Positions 7,052-14,489 of a stretch of DNA of 19,129 nucleotides are shown here, one piece after another. Below the pieces are notes generated by a model. The model was not told where the DNA came from. It worked only from the letters and a program-made list of their open reading frames with translations, and did not search any database. Source of the stretch: Pseudomonadota bacterium. GTDB lineage: Bacteria > Pseudomonadota > Alphaproteobacteria > Sphingomonadales > SMXR01. Position numbers and translations under genes: made by a program. Within the stretch, counting starts at the first letter, position 1, and each line of letters starts with the position of its first letter. The DNA is taken from contig JACZYI010000014.1 in assembly GCA_022571175.1 (NCBI GenBank), positions 1-19,129 on the forward strand. Reading direction: 5' to 3'.

Positions 7052-7867
7052 ATGAGTCGAAATCCACCGCGAAAAGGACATTTCAGGATTGTGAGCTGGA
7101 ATATCAATTCCGTTCGAGCACGGCTCGAGTCCATAGAAAAATTTCTAAAGGACTATGATCCGGATGTGCTTTGTTTGCAGGAAATCAAAGCCACGGAAGA
7201 TGTTTTTCCCCTCCAGTTTTTTGAAGATCTTGGATTTAAACACACCGCTATCCGGGGTCAAAAAAGCTATCACGGTGTGGCCACTCTCGCCCGCTGCCCT
7301 TTGAGCAAAATTCAGTCAAGGGACTGGTGTGGGAAGGGCGACGCGCGGCATGTCTCCGTCCGGTTACCAATGGGTTCGTTGCTTCACATTTTTTATGTCC
7401 CAGCCGGGGGCGATATCCCTGACCCAAAAACCAATGACAAGTTTGAACATAAGCTTGCCTTTTTGAACGAAATGATCACCTGGTCCAAAAAACTCCACCA
7501 ACCGTCCATTCTGGTGGGAGATCTTAATGTGGCTCCTACTGAGTGGGACGTTTGGTCTCATAAGGCGCTTTTGAATGTGGTCAGCCACACGCCGGTTGAA
7601 ACCAGTCTCATGTTGGAGCTGCAACAAGCCCATAACTGGGTTGATGCGGTACGCCATATGAAGCCCGAGCCTGAAAAGCTCTATAGTTGGTGGTCGTATC
7701 GGGCGCGAGACTGGGCTGAGTCCAACCGAGGTCGTCGCCTGGATCATATCTGGGTCAGCCCAGAGCTTGGAGCCTCCATACAAAATGTAGAAATTGCAAC
7801 CCGTGTAAGGGGATGGGAAAAGCCCTCTGATCATGCCCCGGTAATTCTGGATATCAAGTTAAGCTAG
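7052..7867 (+). CDS. xth: exodeoxyribonuclease III / AP endonuclease
   Basis: The 271-residue product belongs to the ExoIII (XthA) branch of the exonuclease-endonuclease-phosphatase fold. It cuts at abasic sites and removes 3' blocking groups in base excision repair. Visible motifs are the metal-site strand IVSWNINSVRAR near residue 10, the catalytic glutamate in LCLQEIKA, the KSYHGVATL segment, the tyrosine-bearing FYVPAGGD strand, LVGDLNVAPTEWDVW with the catalytic D-x-N, RLDHIW, and a closing SDHAPV with the catalytic histidine. Length is normal for the family (about 260-270). The ATG at 7052 follows AGGAG (7038-7042) at a suitable distance. It lies just after the terminator at 7003, so it probably has its own promoter. 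Its stop is only four bases from that of the opposing response regulator gene. Confidence 0.93.
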   Translation: MSRNPPRKGHFRIVSWNINSVRARLESIEKFLKDYDPDVLCLQEIKATEDVFPLQFFEDLGFKHTAIRGQKSYHGVATLARCPLSKIQSRDWCGKGDARHVSVRLPMGSLLHIFYVPAGGDIPDPKTNDKFEHKLAFLNEMITWSKKLHQPSILVGDLNVAPTEWDVWSHKALLNVVSHTPVETSLMLELQQAHNWVDAVRHMKPEPEKLYSWWSYRARDWAESNRGRRLDHIWVSPELGASIQNVEIATRVRGWEKPSDHAPVILDIKLS

Positions 7868-7871
7868 TACG

Positions 7872-8573
7872 CTATCTTTCAGCGGAAGCCTCGAGACAGT
7901 ATCCACCCGGACGAGTCAATAATATCTGGGCGTTGGACGGGTTGGTTTCTATTTTTTGACGAAGGCGATAGACATGTGTTTCCAGCGTATGGGTCGTTAC
8001 TCCGGTATTATATCCCCAAACCTCATTGAGCAATTCATCACGGCTGACAGCCTTGCCACCAACCCGATATAGATATTTAAGGATGGAGGTTTCCTTTTCT
8101 GTCAACCGGACTTTTTGGCCGGTCTCATCCCTCACCAGCAATTTTGCGCTGGGCTTGAAGGTATAGGGGCCGATAGTAAAAATAGCGTCTTCGCTTTGTT
8201 CGTGCTGTCTTAAATGTGCTCGCATACGCGCTAAAAGCACGCCGAAACGAAACGGCTTGATCACATAATCATTTGCACCAGACTCAAGCCCTAAAATCGT
8301 GTCCGCATCTGTGTCGGCACCTGTAAGCATTATCACCGGGGATTTAACTCCGGCCCGGCGAATCATTCGGCAGACCTCTCGACCATCAAGATCTGGCAGC
8401 CCGACATCCAGGATAATAAGATCAAAATTGGCTCCCTTCAAAACCTCGAGAGCTTCCATCCCTGTGCCCGCTTCCGAGGTCTCAAACTCATCATGAAGGC
8501 GAAGCTGTTCTGCAAGGCTTTCCCGCAAATCAATGTCGTCGTCCACCAGAAGTATTTTTTTTGCCACACTCAT
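7872..8573 (-). CDS. OmpR/PhoB-family response regulator, orphan
   Basis: This 233-residue two-component regulator has an N-terminal receiver domain (about 6-118) and a C-terminal OmpR-type winged helix (about 135-228). Receiver residues are all present: acidic pocket D11-D12-D13, phosphoacceptor D56 in IILDVGLPD, T84 in MLTGAD, Y103 and K106 in NDYVIKPF. The effector domain shows LTEKETSILKYL, the recognition region THTLETHVYRLRQKI and a closing RPGGYCL wing. All parts needed for phosphorylation-dependent DNA binding are there, but no histidine kinase gene is adjacent, so its partner and targets are unknown. Start ATG at 8571-8573, with AGGA a little upstream on the minus strand. A strong promoter lies about 120 bases before the start. 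I do not recognise it as CtrA, CenR or another named regulator. Confidence 0.9.
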   Translation of the reverse strand: MSVAKKILLVDDDIDLRESLAEQLRLHDEFETSEAGTGMEALEVLKGANFDLIILDVGLPDLDGREVCRMIRRAGVKSPVIMLTGADTDADTILGLESGANDYVIKPFRFGVLLARMRAHLRQHEQSEDAIFTIGPYTFKPSAKLLVRDETGQKVRLTEKETSILKYLYRVGGKAVSRDELLNEVWGYNTGVTTHTLETHVYRLRQKIETNPSNAQILLTRPGGYCLEASAER

Positions 8574-8695
8574 AATTGATTGATTCCTGTTTTCCAGACC
8601 CTATTGTCCCGATAGCTATAACCACACCGATACAATTGCGAACCAACTTTAAGTGAAGCCAGCGTGAGACGCATCATGGCATAAACATACTTTCC

Positions 8696-8723
8696 ATTAT
8701 ATGCGAAGAAAACTGATCTGCAA
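8696..8723 (-). promoter_or_regulatory. sigma70-type promoter of the response regulator gene
   Basis: On the minus strand, TTGCAG (8718-8723) and a perfect TATAAT (8696-8701) are 16 bases apart. Transcription would start near 8689, leaving a leader of about 115 bases before the ATG at 8573. Confidence 0.55.
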
Positions 8724-8807
8724 TCCGTAACAGACGGAAAAGTTTTGCCTGCTCTGGCTCCACATCATCCCATTTCGAGGCAATCCGTCACTTTACAGGC
8801 TTTCAGA

Positions 8808-9470
8808 TCAAGTTCGGGGGCCAAAAATTCCGGCACCAATACGTACCTGCGTCGCTCCGAGTTCAATCGCCGCCTGATAATCACAACTCATCCCCATGCT
8901 CAGGTTTTTCAGACTGTGCCGGTTTGCCAATTTATTGAGCAGGGCAAAGTGAGGCGATGAAGCCTCATTTGCGGGCGGAAGGCACATCAAGCCCTCTATC
9001 TCAAGATTTAACTCAGATTGGCAATAGTCGAGAAGGTCGGGGAATGCAGCGGGTGAAATGCCCGCTTTTTGTTCTTCTTCACCCGTATTAACCTGAATGA
9101 AGAGCCTTGGTGTGCGACCATTTTCTGCCATCGCCCTTGCTATGGCAAAAGCAATCTTTGGTCTGTCTATGGTTTCTATCACATCAAAAAAAGCGACTGC
9201 CTTTTTTGCCTTGTTGGTTTGAAGCGGACCTATCAAATGAAGTTCAATATCAGGAAATGTTTCTTTGAGTGGCACCCATTTTTCAAGCGCCTCCTGGAGC
9301 CTGTTTTCGCCAAATATGCGATGCCCAGTGCCAAGAACCTGTTTTATTTTATCCTCGGTTTGCGTTTTGGAGACAACAACCAAGGAGACAGATGCTCCTG
9401 CAAGTGCCGAATTTGCGCGGGTCTTGTCTATCAGATCTTTAACCGATGATAAATTATTCACAATCGACAT
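8808..9470 (-). CDS. YggS/PROSC-family pyridoxal-phosphate homeostasis protein
   Basis: This is a 220-residue PLP-binding protein of the YggS/YlmE/PROSC family, single-domain TIM barrels that buffer free PLP and influence amino-acid pools. The Schiff-base lysine is K35 in LVVVSKTQ. Other family marks are the FGENRLQEALEK segment, HLIGPLQTNKAK, FIQVNTGEEEQKAG, GLMCLPP and the phosphate-binding SMGMSCDYQAAIELGATQVRIG, given here as SMGMSCDYQAAIE and QVRIGAGIFG. The ATG at 9468-9470 is chosen because GGACAAG precedes it and because homology starts just after. An in-frame extension upstream to 9533 runs into the promoter. It diverges from the ThiE/TenI-like gene. Confidence 0.92.
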   Translation of the reverse strand: MSIVNNLSSVKDLIDKTRANSALAGASVSLVVVSKTQTEDKIKQVLGTGHRIFGENRLQEALEKWVPLKETFPDIELHLIGPLQTNKAKKAVAFFDVIETIDRPKIAFAIARAMAENGRTPRLFIQVNTGEEEQKAGISPAAFPDLLDYCQSELNLEIEGLMCLPPANEASSPHFALLNKLANRHSLKNLSMGMSCDYQAAIELGATQVRIGAGIFGPRT

Positions 9471-9504
9471 CTTGTCCGTCTCAGATAGAGTGATGATTAC
9501 TGCA

Positions 9505-9533
9505 TCTATATGACCGGATGCCTGTAAAGGCAA
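9505..9533 (-). promoter_or_regulatory. sigma70-type promoter of yggS
   Basis: On the minus strand, TTGCCT (9528-9533) and TATAGA (9505-9510) are spaced by exactly 17 bases. The start would be near 9498, about 28 bases before the YggS ATG. The -35 box lies inside the small palindrome TGCCTGTAAAGGCA (9519-9532). Confidence 0.5.
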
Positions 9534-9550
9534 TATCAGGAAGAGGCTGT

Positions 9551-10183
9551 ATGCGCCGATATTGGACGCCGATCAGGGTTACGAAAAGTGATGCCGCTGG
9601 AGGGCGCTCTCAATCAGAATTGCCAAACGCAATTTTTATGACAGACAGCCAAAGAACCCCCAATCCTTTGCCCATAATCCGCTCGTTGCCAGCTAAGACA
9701 GGAGTGATTCTCAGGCATTATGAAGATCCAGAGCGCCATCAACTTATTGAAAAGATAAGATATTACTGCAAAAAAAGGGCTCTTTTTTTCATCTTGGCTC
9801 TCACAGAGACGCCCATAGCTCTTCCGGCTGCTGACGGTTACCACCTGCCGGAACATCTCTGCATAAACATAAACCGGGTTGAAATTTCCAGGCTGTCCAG
9901 ACTGGGTAAGATCACCGCCTCAGCCCATTCAGAGGCAAGCCTCCGAACCATTGCAGCACTTGGAATAGATGCTGCCCTTTTGTCGCCTATTTTTCAGACC
10001 ATGAGTCACCCAGAACAATTGCCCATAGGCCTTCACAGATTTTTTCGTATTCTGGAGCGGGCAAAACTGCCTGTATTTGCCCTGGGTGGCGTGGAAAGCA
10101 AAAAGTTGGCGTGCGTTTCCAGACAAAGGAATTTTGCCGGTATGGCAGGAATAGCCCTTTTCCGCAGAAAGATCAGAAATTGA
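9551..10183 (+). CDS. ThiE/TenI-like thiamine-phosphate-synthase-fold protein, probably divergent
   Basis: The 210-residue product follows the strand order of the thiamine phosphate synthase / TenI TIM barrel. The segments are LPNAIFMTD, GVILRHYED (where ThiE has VQLREKD), GYHLPEHL (ThiE GVHLGQ), TASAHSEASL (ThiE STHS), AALLSPIFQT (ThiE GPIFPT), VFALGGV (ThiE AIGGI) and AGMAGIALF. The overall fold is convincing, but several catalytic positions differ: the lysine of LREK is histidine, the ND pair is not seen, and the lysine after the PIF-T loop is absent. True ThiE activity is therefore doubtful. Related alphaproteobacterial proteins are routinely annotated as thiamine phosphate synthase. The ATG at 9551 is chosen because AGGAAGAGG lies just before it and because the LPNAIFMTD strand needs the upstream start rather than the ATG at 9638. 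Confidence 0.72.
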   Translation: MRRYWTPIRVTKSDAAGGRSQSELPNAIFMTDSQRTPNPLPIIRSLPAKTGVILRHYEDPERHQLIEKIRYYCKKRALFFILALTETPIALPAADGYHLPEHLCININRVEISRLSRLGKITASAHSEASLRTIAALGIDAALLSPIFQTMSHPEQLPIGLHRFFRILERAKLPVFALGGVESKKLACVSRQRNFAGMAGIALFRRKIRN

Positions 10184-11072
10184 GATTAGTACCCAGATAG
10201 AACATCTGGGATCGCGGCGGCGCGGTTGGATCAAGAAGAACTGGGTCCTGGAAACCAAAATATCGGAAAGCACCGGTAAATCGAAGGGCGGGATTCAGCC
10301 GGTATGAAGCTCCGATTTCCACAGCATAAAAGTTGCTTTGCGCATCCTCCTGGCCCGGAAAAATATGATTATACCTTCGCGAATACTCGCCCACCAATAA
10401 GCTTGTCGACCAAGAAGACCAGCTATAAGAAAGGCCCACGTCAAAACCTACAACACCATCGGAAAACGCCCCACGCTCGCTTCGTAACGACGCGCCAAGA
10501 TTAAAGCCCCCGTAACCAATGTCGAGACCCACGTCATAAACCTGCCGATTGAAGGCCTCAGCCAGACTCTGGTTGTTGACCGCTCCCGGAACATCCACAG
10601 TCTGAACGCGAATACTTGAAGACAACTCAATGTCTAAAGCGTTTCCTTCCTCATTATCAGCGCCCCCTCCGTACCTCAGGCTAACATAGGCGTCCGCATT
10701 GCGAGGCGTGAAAGAACCCAGAGTCCAAGGCTCCCCCGCAGAGGCCAATGATTGGCTGTCATTTGACAGCAGGCCGCCCCTCGGAGTGAATGTGGAAAGA
10801 GTTCGTTCATTAAACCTCAAAGACGCCGCAGCGCTACTACCTCTCCCCGTCTCAAGGTCCTTGAAGTAGAGGAAGCCCGGTTCCCGCTCGGTGCCCGCTG
10901 TATTGAAAGACAGGCTGTCTTTTTCTGGAACGTTCGCGCCAAGATCAACGGAAGCAATTTCTCTTTCGGATTCTTTGCTGTTGGCCTGGTCAGACTCACT
11001 TTGCGCAAGGGCAGGCGCACTTAAAAGCGCTACCAAACAGCCTATCAAAGCTATGTGCGTTCGTTGTGTCAT
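10173..11072 (-). CDS. putative outer-membrane beta-barrel (porin-like) protein
   Basis: This 299-residue protein has a clear signal peptide: two arginine/threonine-rich starting residues, a hydrophobic core (about 7-22) and A-L-A before Q24. The first part of the mature chain (about 24-70) is acidic and polar. From about residue 115 onward the sequence alternates polar and hydrophobic residues in short strands (YVSLRYGG, LDIELSSSIRVQTVDV, VYDVGLDIGYGGFNLGASL, GFDVGLSYSWSSWSTSLLVG, YAVEIGASYRL, LRFTGAFRYFGF). It ends in LGTNLNF, and a terminal phenylalanine is the usual signal for BAM insertion. Perhaps 10-12 strands are visible. I recognise no specific family, and substrate and function are unknown. 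Its 3' end overlaps that of the ThiE-like gene by 11 bases on the opposite strand. Confidence 0.7.
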   Translation of the reverse strand: MTQRTHIALIGCLVALLSAPALAQSESDQANSKESEREIASVDLGANVPEKDSLSFNTAGTEREPGFLYFKDLETGRGSSAAASLRFNERTLSTFTPRGGLLSNDSQSLASAGEPWTLGSFTPRNADAYVSLRYGGGADNEEGNALDIELSSSIRVQTVDVPGAVNNQSLAEAFNRQVYDVGLDIGYGGFNLGASLRSERGAFSDGVVGFDVGLSYSWSSWSTSLLVGEYSRRYNHIFPGQEDAQSNFYAVEIGASYRLNPALRFTGAFRYFGFQDPVLLDPTAPPRSQMFYLGTNLNF

Positions 11073-11107
11073 AAATCAATCTCAACCTTTTCCGTCAGCT
11101 CCCCCGC

Positions 11108-11135
11108 CCTATACCCTTTATCAGGTTACAGTGAA
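11108..11135 (-). promoter_or_regulatory. possible promoter of the porin-like gene
   Basis: On the minus strand, TTCACT (11130-11135) and TATAGG (11108-11113) are 16 bases apart, about 36 bases before the start codon. The match to consensus is partial, so this is tentative. Confidence 0.3.
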
Positions 11136-11289
11136 CAGAGGGTTACCGACCGATATTTAGCAGCATACAGCCTCTTTGCGGCAAACTGCAAGCACAGGAA
11201 GGTCGCTCTTAAAGGCCGGAACGGTCAAATTATCGTCAAATTGTGGTGCCAAAGCCACAGAATAAAGCAGAAAGCTTTGCGATTTGCGC

Positions 11290-11318
11290 TGGCGAAGTCG
11301 GAAAAGGGTCTGTATAAA
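11290..11318 (+). promoter_or_regulatory. possible promoter of the DUF3576-leuS gene group
   Basis: TATAAA (11313-11318), preceded by TG, is a fair -10 box. The corresponding -35, TGGCGA (11290-11295, 17-base spacing), is poor. Position, about 60 bases before the first gene, is suitable. Confidence 0.3.
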
Positions 11319-11376
11319 CACCTTGGTTTTCCAGCGAGTTGTGGAGATTAACAGGGCATCTCGCCCGATAGGCAGT

Positions 11377-11838
11377 ATGAGAATTTACATGAAAATGACA
11401 TCAATCACTACCGTCTGGAAATTCCTGACAATTATTGTCTTGGCCACTTTTATTACAGCCTGCAGCTCTGACGATGATGAATTTACAGAGGCGATTCGTG
11501 CAGATCTTGCATCCGATTCAGGTGTGAATGCTTTGCTGTGGCGTGCCGCTATTGATACACTTTCTGCATTTCCGATCAGTCAGGCCGATGCCGTTGGCGG
11601 GGTTATTCTTACCGACTGGTTTGCAAATCCGGATTCTGCCACTGAACGTTTAAAGATTTCTGTCTTTATTCTGGATAGCTCCTTGCGTGCAGATGCACTG
11701 GAAGTAAGTGTTATCAGGCAAGAACTTATTGGCGGCGTGTGGACTTCAGCTCCGGTACGAGCAGGCACTGAACTGCAAATTGAGGACACCATTCTTACCC
11801 GGGCACGGCAACTTCGAATCCGCACTATTGAAAATTAG
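11377..11838 (+). CDS. DUF3576 family lipoprotein
   Basis: The 153-residue product starts with a lipoprotein signal: a basic n-region, a hydrophobic stretch (about 16-27) and the lipobox FITAC with C29 followed by SSDDDE. The body matches the alphaproteobacterial DUF3576 family in NALLWRAAIDTLSAFPI, GGVILTDWFANPDS, ERLKISVFILDSSLRADAL and TILTRARQLR. The function of DUF3576 is not known. Aspartates shortly after the cysteine resemble an inner-membrane retention signal in enterics, but that rule is not safe in alphaproteobacteria. Placement directly before leuS and lptE is, from memory, common in this class and suggests an envelope role. ATG choices are 11377, 11389 and 11395; none has a good ribosome binding site. 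The first gives the longest n-region and is used here. Confidence 0.8.
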   Translation: MRIYMKMTSITTVWKFLTIIVLATFITACSSDDDEFTEAIRADLASDSGVNALLWRAAIDTLSAFPISQADAVGGVILTDWFANPDSATERLKISVFILDSSLRADALEVSVIRQELIGGVWTSAPVRAGTELQIEDTILTRARQLRIRTIEN

Positions 11839-11926
11839 CCCAAAAGAAATAGTCTTCCTGCGCAGCGCAAGCTTAAACTCTCGCCTGCGGCAATATTAGT
11901 GACCCTGATGAAAGAAAGCCTTGGGC

Positions 11927-14488
11927 ATGGTCCGGTATAACGCCAGGTTAATTGAAAAGAAGTGGCAAAAGCTGTGGGCGGACCGTGGTGTCTTTGTGGC
12001 CCAGGATATATCAGATAAGCCAAAATTTTATGTCTTGGAGATGTTCCCCTATCCGAGCGGACGTATCCATATGGGGCACATTCGCAATTATACTTTGGGG
12101 GACGTAATTGCCCGATACAAGCGGGCTCAAGGCTTCAATGTCCTTCATCCAATGGGGTGGGACGCCTTCGGCTTGCCTGCTGAAAACGCAGCTTTCGAAA
12201 AGGCTGTTCATCCAGCAAAGTGGACCCTGGACAACACCACCGCCATGCGGAAGCAGCTCAAGAAAGTCGGTTTTGGACTGGATTGGGACCGAGAAATCGC
12301 AACTTGCAAGCCAGACTATTACGGGAAGGAGCAGGCTCTTTTCCTGGATTTCATGGACGCAGGCCTGGCGTATCGGAAAGAAGCCTGGGTGAACTGGGAT
12401 CCGGTCGAAGCAACCGTTCTCGCCAATGAGCAGGTTATTGACGGTAAGGGCTGGCGGTCGGGAGCCCCTGTTGAGCGTCGAAAACTTGCCCACTGGTTTT
12501 TCCGTATTACAGACTTCTCAGAGGAGCTTTTAGGCGCATTGGCAGACCTCAAGGGTTGGCCGGAAAAAGTGCGAATCATGCAGGAAAACTGGATCGGTCG
12601 CTCGGAAGGTGCTGAGGTCTCTTTTCTGATCAAGGATCGTGATGAGCCACTGGTAATTTTTACAACACGTCCGGATACTTTGTTCGGCGCTTCATTTTGC
12701 GCTCTCGCTGCCGATCACCCCCTTTCTCAGGAGCTGGCGGAGAACGACAAAGAGCTTCATGATTTCATTGAGCAATGCCGCAAAGGGGGGACGGGCGCCG
12801 AAGCCATGGAAACCGCCGAAAAACTGGGCTTTGACACCGGCCTCAAGGCCTTTTCACCCACGGAACCCGACCGGGCACTTCCGGTGTATGTGGCAAATTT
12901 TATTCTTTTGGAATATGGAACAGGCGCCGTTTTTGGCTGTCCCGCGCATGATCAGCGCGATCTGGAATTTGCCCGCAAATACGGCCTGGAGGTTCTACCC
13001 GTCGTCATTCCTGAAGGAGAGAGCCCCGATGATTATGAGATTGCCGATGAGGCCTATACGGGCCCCGGCATTTTGGCACATTCGGATTTTCTGGATGGTT
13101 TATCTGATCAGGCAGCCATCCCAGCCATGCTTGATCATCTTGAAAAAATCGGGAAGGGTTTTCGCAAAATCAGGTATCGCCTTCGCGATTGGGGGCTTTC
13201 CCGGCAGCGCTATTGGGGCACTCCGGTCCCGGTAATCCATTGCAAAGGATGCGGCGTAGTGCCTGTGCCCCGAGAGGATTTGCCGGTCATGCTGCCCCAA
13301 GACGTAACTTTTGAAAAAGCTGGGAATCCCCTCGACCGCCACCCGACCTGGAAATTTGTGAAATGCCCCAAATGCGGATCGCCAGCAGAGCGAGACACGG
13401 ACACCTTTGATACCTTTGTGGATTCTGCTTGGTATTTTCTTCGCTTTTGCTCCCCCCATGCTAACGAGCCTTTTGACAAAAACCTGGTCAATTACTGGCT
13501 ACCTGTTGATCAATATATTGGCGGCATTGAGCATGCTATTCTGCATTTGCTTTACGCTCGTTTTTTTACTCGTGCTCTCCAAAAAATGGGCCGCCTGGAC
13601 CACGTTGAACCCTTCAAGGGACTGTTCACTCAAGGAATGGTGAATCACGCCACATTCCAGGATGAAAACGGCAAATGGGTATATCCGGTGGATGTGATTT
13701 CGGATGAGGCTGGTGTGCCTACACATAGAAAAACCGGACAGCCGGTGACTGTGGGCCGGATCGAAAAAATGAGCAAATCTAAGCATAATGTGGTGGACCC
13801 GGATGACATTGTTGATCGATTCGGGGCCGACACTGTGCGTTGGTTCATGATTTCAGACAGCCCCCCCGCGCGGGACCTGGTATGGACCGATTCTGGTATT
13901 GAAGGGGCCTGGCGCTTTACACAACGCCTTTACCGTATTGTCCGTGAGTTTATAGACCACTCGGAGGCTCCCTCCTCTGAAAATGGCGATGATTATGGAC
14001 CAAAAGCCCTGGAGTTACGCCGCTGTGCCCATAAAACTGTCGCCGGCGTGAGTAAGGACATCGAGTCGTTTCATTTGAATAAAGCGGTCGCCAGGATTTA
14101 TGCACTGGTTAATGCGCTCGGAGAACCGATTGCCGGCGCGGGCGCAATTAGGGCCCGACTTGAGGCGATTACCCTGTTAGTGCAGATCATTGCGCCCATG
14201 ATGCCGCATCTGGCAGAGGAGCTATGGCAGGCACTCGGGAACGAAACAATTATTGCCGAGACCCGCTGGCCCGAGGTTGAGAGCGCAATGCTGAAAGATG
14301 AAACCGTGACCATAGCCGTCCAGATCAATGGCAAATTGCGAGGCACCATGGAAGTTCCGGAAGGCACCGATGACAAAACCCTTGAGCAAAATGCCCTGGC
14401 AATCGATAATGTTCAGAGAATTCTAAAAGACCAGGTGGTGAAAAAAATCATTATTGTGCCTAACCGCATAGTTAACATCGTAATTTAA
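11927..14488 (+). CDS. leuS: leucyl-tRNA synthetase
   Basis: LeuRS charges tRNA(Leu) with leucine and edits mischarged norvaline and isoleucine in its CP1 domain. The 853-residue protein carries the class I signature HMGH (48-51, after FPYPSGRI) and KMSKS (614-618). The CP1 editing domain lies at about 220-420 with the TTRPDTLFGASF threonine-rich motif and a GCPAHDQRD aspartate motif. The cysteine pairs in HCKGCGVV and KCPKCGSP form the zinc-binding insert, followed by DTFVDSAWYF. The C-terminal anticodon-binding and tRNA-contact domains follow. Length is normal for bacterial LeuRS. The ATG at 11927 is preferred because bacterial LeuRS usually starts M-x-R-Y-N. An in-frame TTG two codons earlier (11921) is also possible. 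One base separates it from lptE. Confidence 0.97.
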   Translation: MVRYNARLIEKKWQKLWADRGVFVAQDISDKPKFYVLEMFPYPSGRIHMGHIRNYTLGDVIARYKRAQGFNVLHPMGWDAFGLPAENAAFEKAVHPAKWTLDNTTAMRKQLKKVGFGLDWDREIATCKPDYYGKEQALFLDFMDAGLAYRKEAWVNWDPVEATVLANEQVIDGKGWRSGAPVERRKLAHWFFRITDFSEELLGALADLKGWPEKVRIMQENWIGRSEGAEVSFLIKDRDEPLVIFTTRPDTLFGASFCALAADHPLSQELAENDKELHDFIEQCRKGGTGAEAMETAEKLGFDTGLKAFSPTEPDRALPVYVANFILLEYGTGAVFGCPAHDQRDLEFARKYGLEVLPVVIPEGESPDDYEIADEAYTGPGILAHSDFLDGLSDQAAIPAMLDHLEKIGKGFRKIRYRLRDWGLSRQRYWGTPVPVIHCKGCGVVPVPREDLPVMLPQDVTFEKAGNPLDRHPTWKFVKCPKCGSPAERDTDTFDTFVDSAWYFLRFCSPHANEPFDKNLVNYWLPVDQYIGGIEHAILHLLYARFFTRALQKMGRLDHVEPFKGLFTQGMVNHATFQDENGKWVYPVDVISDEAGVPTHRKTGQPVTVGRIEKMSKSKHNVVDPDDIVDRFGADTVRWFMISDSPPARDLVWTDSGIEGAWRFTQRLYRIVREFIDHSEAPSSENGDDYGPKALELRRCAHKTVAGVSKDIESFHLNKAVARIYALVNALGEPIAGAGAIRARLEAITLLVQIIAPMMPHLAEELWQALGNETIIAETRWPEVESAMLKDETVTIAVQINGKLRGTMEVPEGTDDKTLEQNALAIDNVQRILKDQVVKKIIIVPNRIVNIVI

Positions 14489-14489
14489 T

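Larger units (their letters stand above)
11073..11376. other. divergent intergenic region, porin-like gene / DUF3576 gene
   Basis: This gap of about 304 bases has no convincing gene. It holds weak promoter candidates for both flanking genes, a GTCAAATT direct repeat (about 11225-11240) and a short TGTGG/CCACA hairpin near 11242-11262. I see nothing else in it. Confidence 0.5.

Noticed and set aside
8660..8790. Minus-strand stretch reading KWDDVEPEQAKLFRLLRIAD between yggS and the response regulator
   Set aside because: It looks protein-like, but the frame is short, has no credible start or ribosome binding site, and overlaps the response regulator promoter. A gene remnant remains possible.
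8719..8790. GCAATCCGT appearing twice between the response regulator and yggS
   Set aside because: Two 9-base copies about 60 bases apart with no further structure; too little to call a repeat element.
11225..11240. GTCAAATT direct repeat before the DUF3576 gene
   Set aside because: Only two 8-base copies, no symmetry and no known operator; chance is sufficient.
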